A stretch of 64,000 bases of DNA from Sulfopaludibacter sp035606355. Lineage in GTDB: Bacteria > Acidobacteriota > Terriglobia > Bryobacterales > Bryobacteraceae. Made by a program: the position numbers and the translations under genes. The first letter of the stretch is position 1. The number at the start of each line of letters is the position of its first letter. The notes under the pieces are model-generated. The model was not told where the DNA came from, made no database searches, and worked only from the letters and a program-made list of their open reading frames with translations. Below are positions 25,449 to 34,529 of the stretch, one piece after another. The DNA lies in assembly GCA_035606355.1 (NCBI GenBank), contig DATNFO010000034.1:37441-101440 (forward strand), in the 5' to 3' direction.

Positions 25449-27302
25449 ATGTGTGGAATCGTGGGTTATATAGGCACGCGTAAGGCCGTTCCGATCATTC
25501 TGGAAGGGCTCAAGCGCCTCGAGTACAGGGGTTACGATTCAGCCGGCCTCGCAGTCTATTGCGAAGACGAACAGCTAGCCGTTCGCCGCGCCAAGGGGAA
25601 GCTGCACAACCTGGAAGACGCCATCGGGACGAACCCGGTGGATGGGACTTTTGGAATCGGCCACACCCGATGGGCCACCCATGGCCGGCCGACCGAGGAA
25701 AACGCGCACCCTCATCGTGATTGCCAGGGCAATATCGTGGTGGTGCACAACGGCATCGTCGAAAACTATCTCACGCTGAAACACAAGCTCGAGGGCGAAG
25801 GGCATCTGTTCAAGACGGAAACCGATACCGAGATCATCGCCCATCTGGTGGAGAAGTATTTCGAAGGCAACCTGGAGCAGGCGGTGCGCAAGTCGGTGAA
25901 AGATCTCAACGGCGTCTTCGCGCTCGCCGTAATTTCAAAGTCCGACCCCAACAAGATCGTCGCGGCACGCAACGGTCCGCCGGTTGTGATCGGTATTGGC
26001 GATAACGAGTACTTCGTCGCATCGGACGTTCCCGCGATCCTCAGCCACACGCGCGATATGTTCTTCCTTGCCGACGGAGATATGGCCGTCCTCACTCCCG
26101 AAGGCGTCCGCCTGAGCGACTTCGATGGCCGCGTGGTCAATCGCCAGCTCACGCGCGTTCTCTGGGACCCCATCATGGCCGAAAAAGGCGGCTACAAGCA
26201 TTTCATGCTCAAGGAGATCTTTGAGCAGCCGCGCGCCGTTCGCGATACCACGCTCGGCCGCGTGGGGCAGGAAACGGGCCGCATTTTTCTAGAAGAGATG
26301 GATATCGCCGAAGCCGAGTTTGCCCGCTTCAAGCAGGTGAAAATCATCGCTTGCGGCACCAGTTGGCACAGCGCGCTCGCCGGCAAGTTCCTGATCGAGA
26401 AGCTGGCCCGAATCCCCGTGGAAGTGGATTACGGTAGCGAGTTCCGTTACCGCGACCCCATCGTCAGTGACGAAACCCTGACGGTAGTCATTTCGCAATC
26501 GGGCGAAACCGCCGATACACTGGCGGCGCAGCGCGAGGCCAAGCAGAAGGGGGCCAAAACGCTCGCCATTTGCAATGTGGTCGGCTCCATGATCACGCGC
26601 GAAGCTGCCGGCACCATCATCACTCATGCCGGACCGGAGATCGGCGTCGCCTCCACCAAGGCTTTCACGTGTCAGCTTACGGCGCTGTTCATCCTGGCCA
26701 TGTACCTGGGCCAGCGGAACGGCTATCTGGACGAGAGCACCTCGCGATGCCTCGTTCAGGAATTGCTGCGCGTCCCCGGCAAGCTGGAAACCGTCCTCTC
26801 GCACGACGCCGTGTACGAATCGCTCGCGCGGGATCTGCACCGCGCCACCGACTTCCTTTTTCTGGGACGCGGCATTCACTTCCCCATCGCCCTCGAAGGC
26901 GCGCTCAAACTGAAGGAGATTTCCTACATTCACGCCGAAGGCTACCCCGCCGGCGAAATGAAACATGGGCCTAACGCGCTCATTGACGAAAAGCTTCCGG
27001 TGGTCGTGCTGGCGACCCACGATCCCTCGAACCAGGAGAGCCGGTTGCTTTACGAAAAAACACTCTCCAATATTCAGGAAGTAAAAGCGCGCGAGGGCAT
27101 CGTGGTGGCGCTCGCCACGGAAGGCGATGAGCACGTGCGCAAGCTGGCCGATTACGTCATCGATATTCCCGCGGCCAGCGACCTGGTCACGCCGGTTCTG
27201 GAGATTGTGCCGCTGCAATTGCTCGCTTACCACATTGCCGTCCGCCGCGGCTGCGATGTGGATCAGCCTCGCAACCTGGCAAAGAGCGTCACCGTGGAAT
27301 GA
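25449..27302 (+). CDS. glmS: glutamine-fructose-6-phosphate aminotransferase GlmS
   Basis: Makes glucosamine-6-phosphate, the first step to UDP-GlcNAc for peptidoglycan. The start is ATG 25449 because the mature enzyme needs Cys as residue 2 (MCGIVGYIG), the N-terminal nucleophile; an ATG three codons upstream would bury it. Class II glutaminase domain (1-230; GHTRWATHG, HNGIVENY) plus two SIS sugar isomerase domains (ACGTSWHSALAGKF, SQSGETADTL; AEGYPAGEMKHGPNALID). C-terminal DQPRNLAKSVTVE is the standard end. 617 residues. No glmS ribozyme fits in the short upstream gap. Confidence 0.97.
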   Translation: MCGIVGYIGTRKAVPIILEGLKRLEYRGYDSAGLAVYCEDEQLAVRRAKGKLHNLEDAIGTNPVDGTFGIGHTRWATHGRPTEENAHPHRDCQGNIVVVHNGIVENYLTLKHKLEGEGHLFKTETDTEIIAHLVEKYFEGNLEQAVRKSVKDLNGVFALAVISKSDPNKIVAARNGPPVVIGIGDNEYFVASDVPAILSHTRDMFFLADGDMAVLTPEGVRLSDFDGRVVNRQLTRVLWDPIMAEKGGYKHFMLKEIFEQPRAVRDTTLGRVGQETGRIFLEEMDIAEAEFARFKQVKIIACGTSWHSALAGKFLIEKLARIPVEVDYGSEFRYRDPIVSDETLTVVISQSGETADTLAAQREAKQKGAKTLAICNVVGSMITREAAGTIITHAGPEIGVASTKAFTCQLTALFILAMYLGQRNGYLDESTSRCLVQELLRVPGKLETVLSHDAVYESLARDLHRATDFLFLGRGIHFPIALEGALKLKEISYIHAEGYPAGEMKHGPNALIDEKLPVVVLATHDPSNQESRLLYEKTLSNIQEVKAREGIVVALATEGDEHVRKLADYVIDIPAASDLVTPVLEIVPLQLLAYHIAVRRGCDVDQPRNLAKSVTVE

Positions 27303-28696
27303 CGCGGCGCAACGCGGCCGATCGCGCTCTCGCCATCGCGGCGACGCTCGTCATCGCAGCTTACTTCTGGCGTCTGGTCCGGCCGACCCTGCGTCTCTAT
27401 TTCACTCCGGACGATTCCATGAACCTGTTCCGCGCATGGGACGCCCCCGCCGGCGAGCTCGTGCGCGCGAACCTGCTGTTCTTCGCCTCCAGCCGTTTTA
27501 TTCGTCCGCTCGCCGAAGCCTGGTATCGCGTCATTTACTCCTTTGCCGGCTTCAATCCCCGCCCATTCCACGCAGCCTTGCTGGCCATCCTGTTCATCAA
27601 CATCTGGCTGACGTATGCCGTCGCGCGCCGGCTCGCCGGGTCGCGCGAAGTGGGCGCGCTCGCGGCGTTGATCGGCTGCTACAACGTTCGGCTCGCCGAT
27701 ATCTATTTCGATACCGGCTATATCTACGACGTCCTCTGTTACTGCTTCTTCTTCGCCGCGTTTCTGCTGTACATGCGCGTTCGCCAGAGCGGCCGCGCTC
27801 TCAAAGCAACCAAGCTCGCGACCGTGTGGCTGCTTTTCGTCTGCGCACTTAACTCGAAAGAGATTGCGGTCACGCTTCCCGCGTTCCTCCTCATTTATGA
27901 GGTGTTGTATCACGGCCGCAAGTGGCAGGCTGCCGGCGTCGCCGTCACCGCAATCACCGCTGCTGTCTTTATCGCCGGCCGGTCACTCGGCAGTGATTCC
28001 CTGCTGCACAACACCGCCTACCAACCGTCATTCACCATTCATCAATTCCTGGTGACGAGTTGCTCGTTCATGGCCGACATGCTGAATCGCCTCGACCAGG
28101 GTTTTCCCGTTTGGGGTACGCTTGCCATCTGGCTCGCCATGCTCGGAATCGCGCTGCTCCTGCGCAGCCGCCCATTGCAATTCGCCTGGTTGTTTCTGAT
28201 GATCACTCCGCTGCCGATCGCGTTTATTCTTCCGCGCGGCGCCGCTCAGTATTATCTCCCGTGGTTCGGTTGGACTCTCTTCATGGCAGCGCTCATTGCG
28301 GAGATCGGAAGGCGCATCGCGCCCGCATTCCGGTATCGCGGCGCAGTCATATTCGCCGCCGTGCTGCTCATCCTGTACCCGTACAACAAGCGGCAGGAAT
28401 GGCAGAAAGTGGCCTACGCGGCAACGGAAGAGGGCGCCGGGTATCACTCTCTCGTGGACCAGCTTCACGCATTGAATCCCTCGCTGCCGCCGCGCTCGCG
28501 CCTCTACTTCGTGAACGATCCCATTGCGCCGGACATCTTCGACCTCCTCTTTCTCGTGCGCCTCAGCTACCACGACGATACGATTGTGGTCGATCGCGCG
28601 CGGCAAATGAAGCAGCCTCCCTCCCCGCAGCAGATCGCGGCCTATGACCACGTCTTCGATTACCGCGCCGGCAGATTCGTCGAGATCAAGCCATGA
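27299..28696 (+). CDS. polytopic membrane protein, glycosyltransferase-like (GT-C type)
   Basis: 465 residues with about ten membrane segments and a soluble C-terminal part (about 380-465). The first loop contains YFTPDDSMNL, resembling the acidic D-D/D-E site that follows the first membrane helix in GT-C enzymes using polyprenyl-phosphate sugars (GT39/PMT-like). The ATG overlaps the glmS stop and yjbQ overlaps its own end, so it is in an operon with glmS. Substrate unknown; a wall or surface glycan role is inference from context. Confidence 0.6.
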   Translation: MTRRNAADRALAIAATLVIAAYFWRLVRPTLRLYFTPDDSMNLFRAWDAPAGELVRANLLFFASSRFIRPLAEAWYRVIYSFAGFNPRPFHAALLAILFINIWLTYAVARRLAGSREVGALAALIGCYNVRLADIYFDTGYIYDVLCYCFFFAAFLLYMRVRQSGRALKATKLATVWLLFVCALNSKEIAVTLPAFLLIYEVLYHGRKWQAAGVAVTAITAAVFIAGRSLGSDSLLHNTAYQPSFTIHQFLVTSCSFMADMLNRLDQGFPVWGTLAIWLAMLGIALLLRSRPLQFAWLFLMITPLPIAFILPRGAAQYYLPWFGWTLFMAALIAEIGRRIAPAFRYRGAVIFAAVLLILYPYNKRQEWQKVAYAATEEGAGYHSLVDQLHALNPSLPPRSRLYFVNDPIAPDIFDLLFLVRLSYHDDTIVVDRARQMKQPPSPQQIAAYDHVFDYRAGRFVEIKP

Positions 28697-29112
28697 CCTT
28701 CACAACTGATCGCCTGTCGGTATCCACTCGCGGCAAAGGCCTTTACGAAATCACCCGACAAATCGAATCGTGGCTGCAGCCGCTCAACCCCGCCCGTGGC
28801 CTGCTCACCGTCTTCGTCCAGCACACGTCGGCTTCGCTGACCATTCAGGAGAATGCCGACCCTGACGTCATCCACGATCTCAATACCTTCTTCTCGCGGC
28901 TCGTGCCCGAAGACAACCGCCTGTATCGACACACGGCGGAAGGGTCCGACGATATGCCGGCGCACATCCGCGCTGCTCTGACCCTGACCCAACTCTCCAT
29001 TCCGATCGAGCGCGGCCGCATGGTCCTCGGTACCTGGCAAGGGATTTACCTGTTCGAACACCGCGCGGCGCAGCACCGCCGCAGCGTGGTTCTGCAACTG
29101 CTGGCAGAGTGA
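28693..29112 (+). CDS. yjbQ: YjbQ family protein (UPF0047)
   Basis: 139 residues matching the YjbQ family: VQHTSASLTIQENADPDV, HDLNTFFSRLVPE, YRHTAEGSDDMPAHIRAAL, GTWQGIYLFEHR. E. coli YjbQ has weak thiamine-phosphate synthase activity; the physiological role is uncertain. The conserved His residues form the family's metal/phosphate site. ATGA overlap with the upstream membrane protein gene. Confidence 0.9.
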   Translation: MTFTTDRLSVSTRGKGLYEITRQIESWLQPLNPARGLLTVFVQHTSASLTIQENADPDVIHDLNTFFSRLVPEDNRLYRHTAEGSDDMPAHIRAALTLTQLSIPIERGRMVLGTWQGIYLFEHRAAQHRRSVVLQLLAE

Positions 29113-29175
29113 GCGAAGGCACCCCCCGGCCAATTCCGTCCCGATTTCGTGCATAATGGACACCTGGAGGTATTC

Positions 29176-29535
29176 ATGAGTGCTACCGCGAATGTGCGCC
29201 AGGCTGGGAACGTGACCATTATCGATCTGAGTGGCCGTATCACGCTTGGAGAAGGTTGTGGACTGGTCCGCAACACGATCAAAGATTCCGTTGCCGCGGG
29301 CAACAAGAACATTCTGTTGAACCTGAAGGGCGTCACGTATATCGATAGCGCCGGTCTCGGCGAACTGGTCGGCTCCTACGCCACGGTTTCTAATCAGGGC
29401 GGCACCATTAAGCTGGTCCACACCGAAGGCAAGGTGAAAGACCTGCTGCAGGTCACCAAGCTGTATACCGTTTTCGTGTCCTACTCCGACGAAAACGAAG
29501 CCGTCCGCAGTTTCTCGGGCGCGGCCAACGCATAA
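29176..29535 (+). CDS. STAS-domain anti-sigma factor antagonist
   Basis: 120-residue single STAS domain like SpoIIAA/BldG. Such proteins bind an anti-sigma kinase and release a sigma factor when unphosphorylated. The phosphorylation site is visible as D57-S58-A-G-L-G. ATG 29176 is supported by TGGAGG five bases upstream; an in-frame extension to 29149 has no signal. No cognate RsbW-like kinase or phosphatase is encoded nearby, so its partners are elsewhere. Confidence 0.88.
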   Translation: MSATANVRQAGNVTIIDLSGRITLGEGCGLVRNTIKDSVAAGNKNILLNLKGVTYIDSAGLGELVGSYATVSNQGGTIKLVHTEGKVKDLLQVTKLYTVFVSYSDENEAVRSFSGAANA

Positions 29536-29550
29536 ATAATTTCCTTCCCC

Positions 29551-29571
29551 AGGGGCCGGCTCCCGGCCCCT
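29551..29571 (+). terminator. hairpin downstream of the STAS gene
   Basis: A perfect 9-bp stem, AGGGGCCGG/CCGGCCCCT, with a 3-base loop sits 16 bases after the stop. It lacks a T tract, so it may be an mRNA-stabilising or factor-assisted terminator. Confidence 0.5.
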
Positions 29572-29589
29572 AGTAAGCTCTATATTCCG

Positions 29590-30195
29590 TTGCCATACCG
29601 TTTGTCGCTGCTGTTTGTGCTTTGGTTCGGGTGCGCCGAAGTGTGCGTTGCCGGCGACGCTCCGTTCCATCGGCCATTCTTCAAGCGCCTGTTCACCGTG
29701 CAGGCCGTCACTTCTACTCTGCCCGGCGCCATCCTCCAACAGGTTCACAACTGGCCTGAGGAGTGGGGCGGCAAGCGGCTCGGGTTTGAAAAGCGCGTGG
29801 GATCGTTATACGGTCAGTTCGTGGTGGGCTGCGTCATCGAAGACGTCGTGCAGACGGTCCACAAAGAAGATACGCGATACCGGCGCCTGGGCCGCGGGAA
29901 TTTCTTCGAGCGCACCGCGCACGTGGTGGCCGATACGTTCACGGCGCGGACACCCGACGGGCAGCGCACGGTCGCGTATTCCGTCCCGGCAAACGCCTAC
30001 GGCAGTTGGGCGGTCGCGACGCTCTGGAGTCCGCGCGAATATCGCACGGCCGGGTCAATCGCCAAGTGGGGCACGGCGGGCCTGGGAACGTTCGCTCTGA
30101 CCAACTTCCTGCGTGAGTTCTGGCCGGACGTCAGAAGCGTCGTTCTCAAGCGCCGGCCGAGTGCGCGTCCTCTCCCTCATACGGAAAGCGATTGA
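29590..30195 (+). CDS. exported hypothetical protein
   Basis: 201 residues from a TTG start with no clear ribosome binding site. A signal peptide is likely (1-22, LSLLFVLWFGCAEVCVAGD). The middle has two amphipathic or weakly hydrophobic stretches (VTSTLPGAILQQVHNW; LYGQFVVGCVIEDVVQTV) and a glycine-rich one near the C-terminus (AKWGTAGLGTFALTNFL). No family with a known function was recognised. Its last 50 bases overlap the tail of the opposite-strand gene ending at 30146. Confidence 0.55.
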   Translation: MPYRLSLLFVLWFGCAEVCVAGDAPFHRPFFKRLFTVQAVTSTLPGAILQQVHNWPEEWGGKRLGFEKRVGSLYGQFVVGCVIEDVVQTVHKEDTRYRRLGRGNFFERTAHVVADTFTARTPDGQRTVAYSVPANAYGSWAVATLWSPREYRTAGSIAKWGTAGLGTFALTNFLREFWPDVRSVVLKRRPSARPLPHTESD

Positions 30196-30451
30196 TTGCG
30201 CGGATGCACTCGGCGAGCGCATCCAGCATCGTCTTCCCCCAGCCCACGGGCTTGAACGGCGCGGTCTTCTGGTTGATTTCCTTGTCCGCCTGCGCGAAGA
30301 AGTGCATGGTCGGCTCCTTCGGCGTGACGTATTCCTTCACCGTGATCCGGAATTCCACTTCGCCGCCCGCCTGCTGCTTCTTCACCGAGAAATAGTGCAG
30401 CAAGGCCAGCTCCTGCGACGGATGTGTCTGGGCAAACCCCCACTCTTTCAT
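30146..30451 (-). CDS. small conserved-looking protein of unknown function
   Basis: 101 residues, basic-acidic mixed, no membrane segment. The ATG at 30451 has GGAGGAG six bases upstream on the minus strand, a strong signal that it is translated. A lone KKQQAGGEVEFRITVKEYV strand pattern suggests an alpha/beta fold. It overlaps the end of the convergent 29590 gene by 50 bases. Not recognised. Confidence 0.6.
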   Translation of the reverse strand: MKEWGFAQTHPSQELALLHYFSVKKQQAGGEVEFRITVKEYVTPKEPTMHFFAQADKEINQKTAPFKPVGWGKTMLDALAECIRAINRFPYEGEDAHSAGA

Positions 30452-30507
30452 GGCCGCTCCTCCGACAGTAGTCTCTTATGTTACGCCATCCAACGCGTGA
30501 CGGGACG

Positions 30508-31623
30508 TCACGCCTGCCGAAGGTGGCCGCCCACAACTCTCGAGATCGCATTCACCAGTTTCCTGTACGGCGGCGACCCGTAGTCCTCAAACGCCAGCCA
30601 CTCCCCATCCCGCCAGCTCGAATAAAACCACCGCGACAGAATCGCCAGATACTCCTGCCGCTCGCGGCGTGAAAGCTTGCGCGGCGCCGCGTTGGCCAGC
30701 GTTTCCCGCAGTTTGGAATCCAGCGACACCGGTTTGCCCTCCTGAATCTCAAAGCTCAACTGCCCCGGCCGCAGCCAGTTTCCCTCCCGCACGAACCACA
30801 ACTCCACCGCATTGGCCGCCGCCGACCGCGTGACCGCGATGCCGTTCAAGCGATCCACATCGGCTGCCAACTCGTCGCGCAAGCGCAATGCCTCCTGGAT
30901 CTTCTCGCACCGCTTGTGCTGCCGTGCGGCCTCCTCGAAGCGCATCTCTTCGCTCAGACGGTCGCGCGAATGCTCGCTCGCGGTCAAAAGCGAATGGCCG
31001 CCGGTCTCGAAAAATTCCACCACTCGCGCGACCTCGCCCGCATACTCAGCCGGACCCACCACTTGCTGGCACGGCCGCAGGCACATGCCCATCTCGCCGT
31101 ACATGCAGCCGGGATGCTCCGGCGACGGTATCAGATCCTCCTGGCAGCGGCGCATTTGGAACAGATCCAGGCACGCCGCGTCAAATCGCTCGGCTGCTAC
31201 GCGCGACCGGAATGGTCCGAAGTACTTGCCCGTCCCGCCGGAGAGTTGCGCCGTCACCTGCGTTCGTGGAAATTCATTGCTGAGCACGATCTTCACGTAC
31301 GGAGGCATGCGCAGCTTCAACAACCGCAGATACGTCTCGGGAAAATGTTCGCGCGCCAGTTCGTAGAGCACGATGCCCGACTCCAGCGCCGAGCCGGTGA
31401 GCCGGTACTCGATCCGCCGTACCGTGTGGCGCAGGTTCAGCAGCCGCGACGGCCGCTCTCGCTCGCGCAACAACCGCAGGAGGCGCCGGCGCAACAGTCC
31501 CGTTTTGGAGAGATACGGCTGCCCTTCCGCCGGCCAAAGCAGAAACACCGCGGGACTGTTCGGCAGCGTTTCCAGCGCCGCGTCCATCGCTCCCAGATCT
31601 TCGCCGGTGTCGATAGCGATCAT
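30508..31623 (-). CDS. UvrC-like protein, N-terminal half only, degenerate GIY-YIG
   Basis: 371 residues that follow the first half of excinuclease subunit UvrC and the related Cho nuclease. A GIY-YIG-like region is at about 21-100, then KYFGPFRSRVAAERFDAACLDLF and the C-x-x-P-C block (CLRPCQ). After that comes a UVR-like helical stretch (EEMRFEEAARQHKRCEKIQEAL) that in UvrC contacts UvrB. The C-terminal RNase H-like nuclease and helix-hairpin-helix domains of UvrC are absent. The hallmark motif is altered: GIY becomes A25-V26-F27 and YIG becomes Y37-L38-S39. The Arg stretch (LLRRRLL) and the later Glu (SALESGIVLYE) remain. It may be a weakened nuclease or a non-catalytic UvrB-binding paralogue. 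It lies 22 bases after thrS on the same strand. Confidence 0.75.
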   Translation of the reverse strand: MIAIDTGEDLGAMDAALETLPNSPAVFLLWPAEGQPYLSKTGLLRRRLLRLLRERERPSRLLNLRHTVRRIEYRLTGSALESGIVLYELAREHFPETYLRLLKLRMPPYVKIVLSNEFPRTQVTAQLSGGTGKYFGPFRSRVAAERFDAACLDLFQMRRCQEDLIPSPEHPGCMYGEMGMCLRPCQQVVGPAEYAGEVARVVEFFETGGHSLLTASEHSRDRLSEEMRFEEAARQHKRCEKIQEALRLRDELAADVDRLNGIAVTRSAAANAVELWFVREGNWLRPGQLSFEIQEGKPVSLDSKLRETLANAAPRKLSRRERQEYLAILSRWFYSSWRDGEWLAFEDYGSPPYRKLVNAISRVVGGHLRQA

Positions 31624-31645
31624 TGCCGGCCAGCCTGCGCGAACG

Positions 31646-33580
31646 CTACTCGGTAACCGCTTTGCTATCGATCAGCGCGCGCGTCTCGGCGATGAACGCT
31701 TCCACGCTCTTCGCGCCCTGGTCGCCATGCTTGCGGTTGCGAACCGCTACCTGCCCGTTCTGCTGCTCGCGGTCGCCCAGCACCAGCATGAACGGAATCT
31801 TCTGCAACTGCGCCTCGCGAATTTTGAGGTTCACCTTTTCGCTACGCTCGTCGACCGTGGTGCGGATGCCGGCGGCTTCGAGCTGCTTCTGCACCTGGCG
31901 CGCATACTCGGTTTGGCGGTCCGTGATCGGAAGAACGGTCGCCTGAACCGGCGCCAGCCACAGCGGGAACGCCCCGGCGTAGAGCTCGATCAGGTAAGAG
32001 ATCATGCGCTCCATCGTGCTGAGGATGGCGCGATGGATCATCACCGGCCGGTGCTCCTTGCCGTCGGCGGCGACATACTTCAGCCCGAACTGGCTGGGCA
32101 GATGGAAGTCCACCTGAATCGTCGAGTAGGTCTCTTCGTGGCCCATCACGTCGGCAAGCTGGATATCCAGCTTCGGCCCGTAAAACGCCGCTTCACCCGG
32201 CGCTTCGGTAAACGGCAGCCCGAGCGATTGCATGGCTTCGCGAAGCACGCGTTCGCCCAGCTCCCACATGGCGGGATTGTTGACGTACTTGTCCTTCTTC
32301 ACCTCGTCGTGCAGCGAAAGGCGGTAGGTGTACTTCGTAATGCCGAGATCTTTGTACGCCTCTTCCACCAGCTGCATCACCTTGGTGAACTCTTCTTTGA
32401 TCTGCTCCGGCGTACAGAAGATGTGCGCGTCGTTCAGCGTCATGCAGCGCACGCGGCTCAGCCCGCTCAAGGCGCCCGAACGCTCATAGCGATACATGGT
32501 GCCGAGTTCGGCGATCTTCACCGGCAGGTCGCGGTAGCTGCGTTGTTTCGATTCGTAGACCAGGATGTGGTGCGGGCAGTTCATCGGCCGCAGCACCATC
32601 TGCTCGGTCTCCAGGTCCATGGGCGGGAACATATCCTCGTGATAGTGTTCCCAATGGCCGGACCGCTTGTAGAGATCCACCTTCGCCAGGTCCGGCGTGT
32701 AAACGTGCTGGTACCCGGCCGCGCGCTCTTTCTGCAGAATGTAGTCTTCCAGAATCCGGCGAATCGTCGCGCCTTTGGGCAGCCAAAGCGGCAGCCCCGC
32801 GCCCACGGTCTCGTTGACCGTGAACAGTTCGAGCTCCTTGCCGAGCCGGCGATGGTCGCGGCGCTTGGCCTCTTCCAGGCGGTTGAGGTATTCCTGCAGG
32901 TCCTTGTCGCTGAAGAATGCCGTTCCGTAAATGCGCTGCAACTGTTTGTTGTGCTCGTCGCCCTTCCAGTACGCGCCGGCGATCGAAAGCAGTTTAAATG
33001 CCTTCAGCTTAGACGTGTTCGGCACGTGCGGACCGCGGCAGAAGTCGATGAAATGCGGGCCGAGCGTGTACTCCGAGAAGATTTCCCCGGCGCGTTCGGT
33101 AATCAGTTCGCACTTCATCCACGCGTCGGAATACTTCTGGAGGCCTTCATCCTTGCGGGTCATCACGCGCTCGTAGGGAAGATTGCGAGCCTGAATCTCG
33201 CGCATCTTCTTCTCGATTTTTTCGAGATCTTCCGGCGTGAACGGCGTGGCGCGATCGAAATCGTAGTAAAACCCGTTTTCGATGGGCGGACCGATGCCGA
33301 GCTTCGTTTCGGGATACAACTCCAGCACCGCCGCCGCGAGCAGGTGCGCCGTAGAGTGCCGGTAGACGTAGAGCGCCTCGGCATCCTTAGACGTCAGGAT
33401 CTGCACCGTCGCATTTTCCTCGAGCGGGCGGGTCAAATCGTACAGCTCGCCGTTGACCTTGGCGACGATCGCCGCGTCCGCCAGACGCGGACTGATGTTT
33501 TTGGCGACATCCAGAGGCGTGGTCCCCGCTGGAACCGGCTGTTTACTGCCGTCCGGCAGGCTGATTTCAATGGTGCTCAT
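31646..33580 (-). CDS. thrS: threonyl-tRNA synthetase
   Basis: Charges tRNA-Thr. Full-length class II enzyme of 644 residues: TGS domain (1-60), editing domain with HSTAHLLAAAV and the catalytic core with PLWLPKGATIRRILE. Motif 2 is MYRYERSGALSGLSRVR, the zinc ligand is in MNCPHH, and motif 3 lies around HRPVMIHRAILSTMERM. The C-terminal anticodon-binding domain includes ATVLPITDRQTEYARQV. No T-box leader fits upstream: only about 90 bases separate it from the divergent sigma factor gene. Confidence 0.97.
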   Translation of the reverse strand: MSTIEISLPDGSKQPVPAGTTPLDVAKNISPRLADAAIVAKVNGELYDLTRPLEENATVQILTSKDAEALYVYRHSTAHLLAAAVLELYPETKLGIGPPIENGFYYDFDRATPFTPEDLEKIEKKMREIQARNLPYERVMTRKDEGLQKYSDAWMKCELITERAGEIFSEYTLGPHFIDFCRGPHVPNTSKLKAFKLLSIAGAYWKGDEHNKQLQRIYGTAFFSDKDLQEYLNRLEEAKRRDHRRLGKELELFTVNETVGAGLPLWLPKGATIRRILEDYILQKERAAGYQHVYTPDLAKVDLYKRSGHWEHYHEDMFPPMDLETEQMVLRPMNCPHHILVYESKQRSYRDLPVKIAELGTMYRYERSGALSGLSRVRCMTLNDAHIFCTPEQIKEEFTKVMQLVEEAYKDLGITKYTYRLSLHDEVKKDKYVNNPAMWELGERVLREAMQSLGLPFTEAPGEAAFYGPKLDIQLADVMGHEETYSTIQVDFHLPSQFGLKYVAADGKEHRPVMIHRAILSTMERMISYLIELYAGAFPLWLAPVQATVLPITDRQTEYARQVQKQLEAAGIRTTVDERSEKVNLKIREAQLQKIPFMLVLGDREQQNGQVAVRNRKHGDQGAKSVEAFIAETRALIDSKAVTE

Positions 33581-33670
33581 AGGGAAATTTCAGCGTAACA
33601 CGCACCTTGCCGCCGCGAAGCGTTTACGGGCTGCCGGGCGCGCGTGCGCTATCATGTGGATACGAGCCTC

Positions 33671-34294
33671 ATGGCAGTACCCACTACTCAAGCCGGAATT
33701 GATGAAGCGACTCTGGTTGCGCAATCTCGCGAAGGCGATACGCAGGCCTTCGGAGAACTCGTGCGCCGCTACGAAGGGCGGATTTTCCGCCTCGCGCAGC
33801 ATGTTACCAATAACCGAGAGGATGCCGAGGACGTTTTGCAAGAGACGTTCATGAAGGCGTACGAACACCTCGATCAGTTCCAGGGCAACTCCAAGTTCTA
33901 TACCTGGATCGTGCGCATCGCGGTGAATCAGGCGCTGATGAAATTGCGCCGCCGCAAGACCGATAAGTCCGTCTCCATGGACGAAAACATCGATACCGGA
34001 GAGGACACCATTGTTCGCGAGATCGCAGCTTGGGGCGAGGATCCGGAGCAGCGGTTTTCGCGCGAGGAGCTGGGCCGGATTCTCGGCGATGCGGTTGAGA
34101 GCCTGGAGCCGCCGTATCGTTCTGTCTTTGTGCTGCGCGATATCGATGAGCTCTCCACGGAAGAAACGGCGGAAGCGTTGAATCTTTCCATTCCGGCCGT
34201 TAAGAGCAGGCTCTTGCGGGCGAGGCTGCAACTGCGCGAAAAGCTCGGCCGGTACTTTAAACGCAAGGGGGACGACGCCTTTGCTTACCTGTAA
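33671..34294 (+). CDS. ECF RNA polymerase sigma factor
   Basis: 207 residues from ATG 33671. Region 2 (about 22-90: FGELVRRYEGRIFRLAQHVTNNREDAEDVLQETFMKAYEHLDQF) and region 4 (about 140-195: LEPPYRSVFVLRDIDELSTEETAEAL, PAVKSRLLRARLQLREKL) are intact, as in SigE/SigW-type factors. It is followed by an overlapping gene for a zinc-finger anti-sigma factor, which probably holds it inactive. Targets are unknown; envelope stress is common for this group. Confidence 0.93.
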   Translation: MAVPTTQAGIDEATLVAQSREGDTQAFGELVRRYEGRIFRLAQHVTNNREDAEDVLQETFMKAYEHLDQFQGNSKFYTWIVRIAVNQALMKLRRRKTDKSVSMDENIDTGEDTIVREIAAWGEDPEQRFSREELGRILGDAVESLEPPYRSVFVLRDIDELSTEETAEALNLSIPAVKSRLLRARLQLREKLGRYFKRKGDDAFAYL

Positions 34295-34520
34295 AGAATT
34301 TCTCAACGAGTTGAGCGACTTCCTCGACGAATCGCTCGATGCGGAAATTCGGGCAAAGCTCGAACGCCACATCACCGAGTGTCCGAATTGCTGGGTGATC
34401 GCCGATACCACCCGCAAAACCATCCAGATCTATAAAGGGATGGAGCCGTATCCGATCCCCGAAGACGTGCAGTCCCGCCTCATGCGGGCCCTGGAACGAA
34501 AAATCGCCGCCAAGCAGTGA
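34281..34520 (+). CDS. zinc-finger anti-sigma factor (short, soluble)
   Basis: 79 residues from TTG 34281, overlapping the sigma gene stop by 14 bases, which suggests translational coupling. It has the ZAS pattern: C4, then H-I-T-E-C-P-N-C (H-x3-C-x2-C) around 30-37, as in RsrA/ChrR-type anti-sigma factors. No membrane segment is present, so the sensor is cytoplasmic and may respond to redox or zinc loss (inference). Confidence 0.85.
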   Translation: MLTCKEFLNELSDFLDESLDAEIRAKLERHITECPNCWVIADTTRKTIQIYKGMEPYPIPEDVQSRLMRALERKIAAKQ

Positions 34521-34529
34521 CGCGCGAAA

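Noticed and set aside
33581..33670. T-box leader for thrS
   Set aside because: The gap is about 90 bases and has no T-box-like sequence or terminator.
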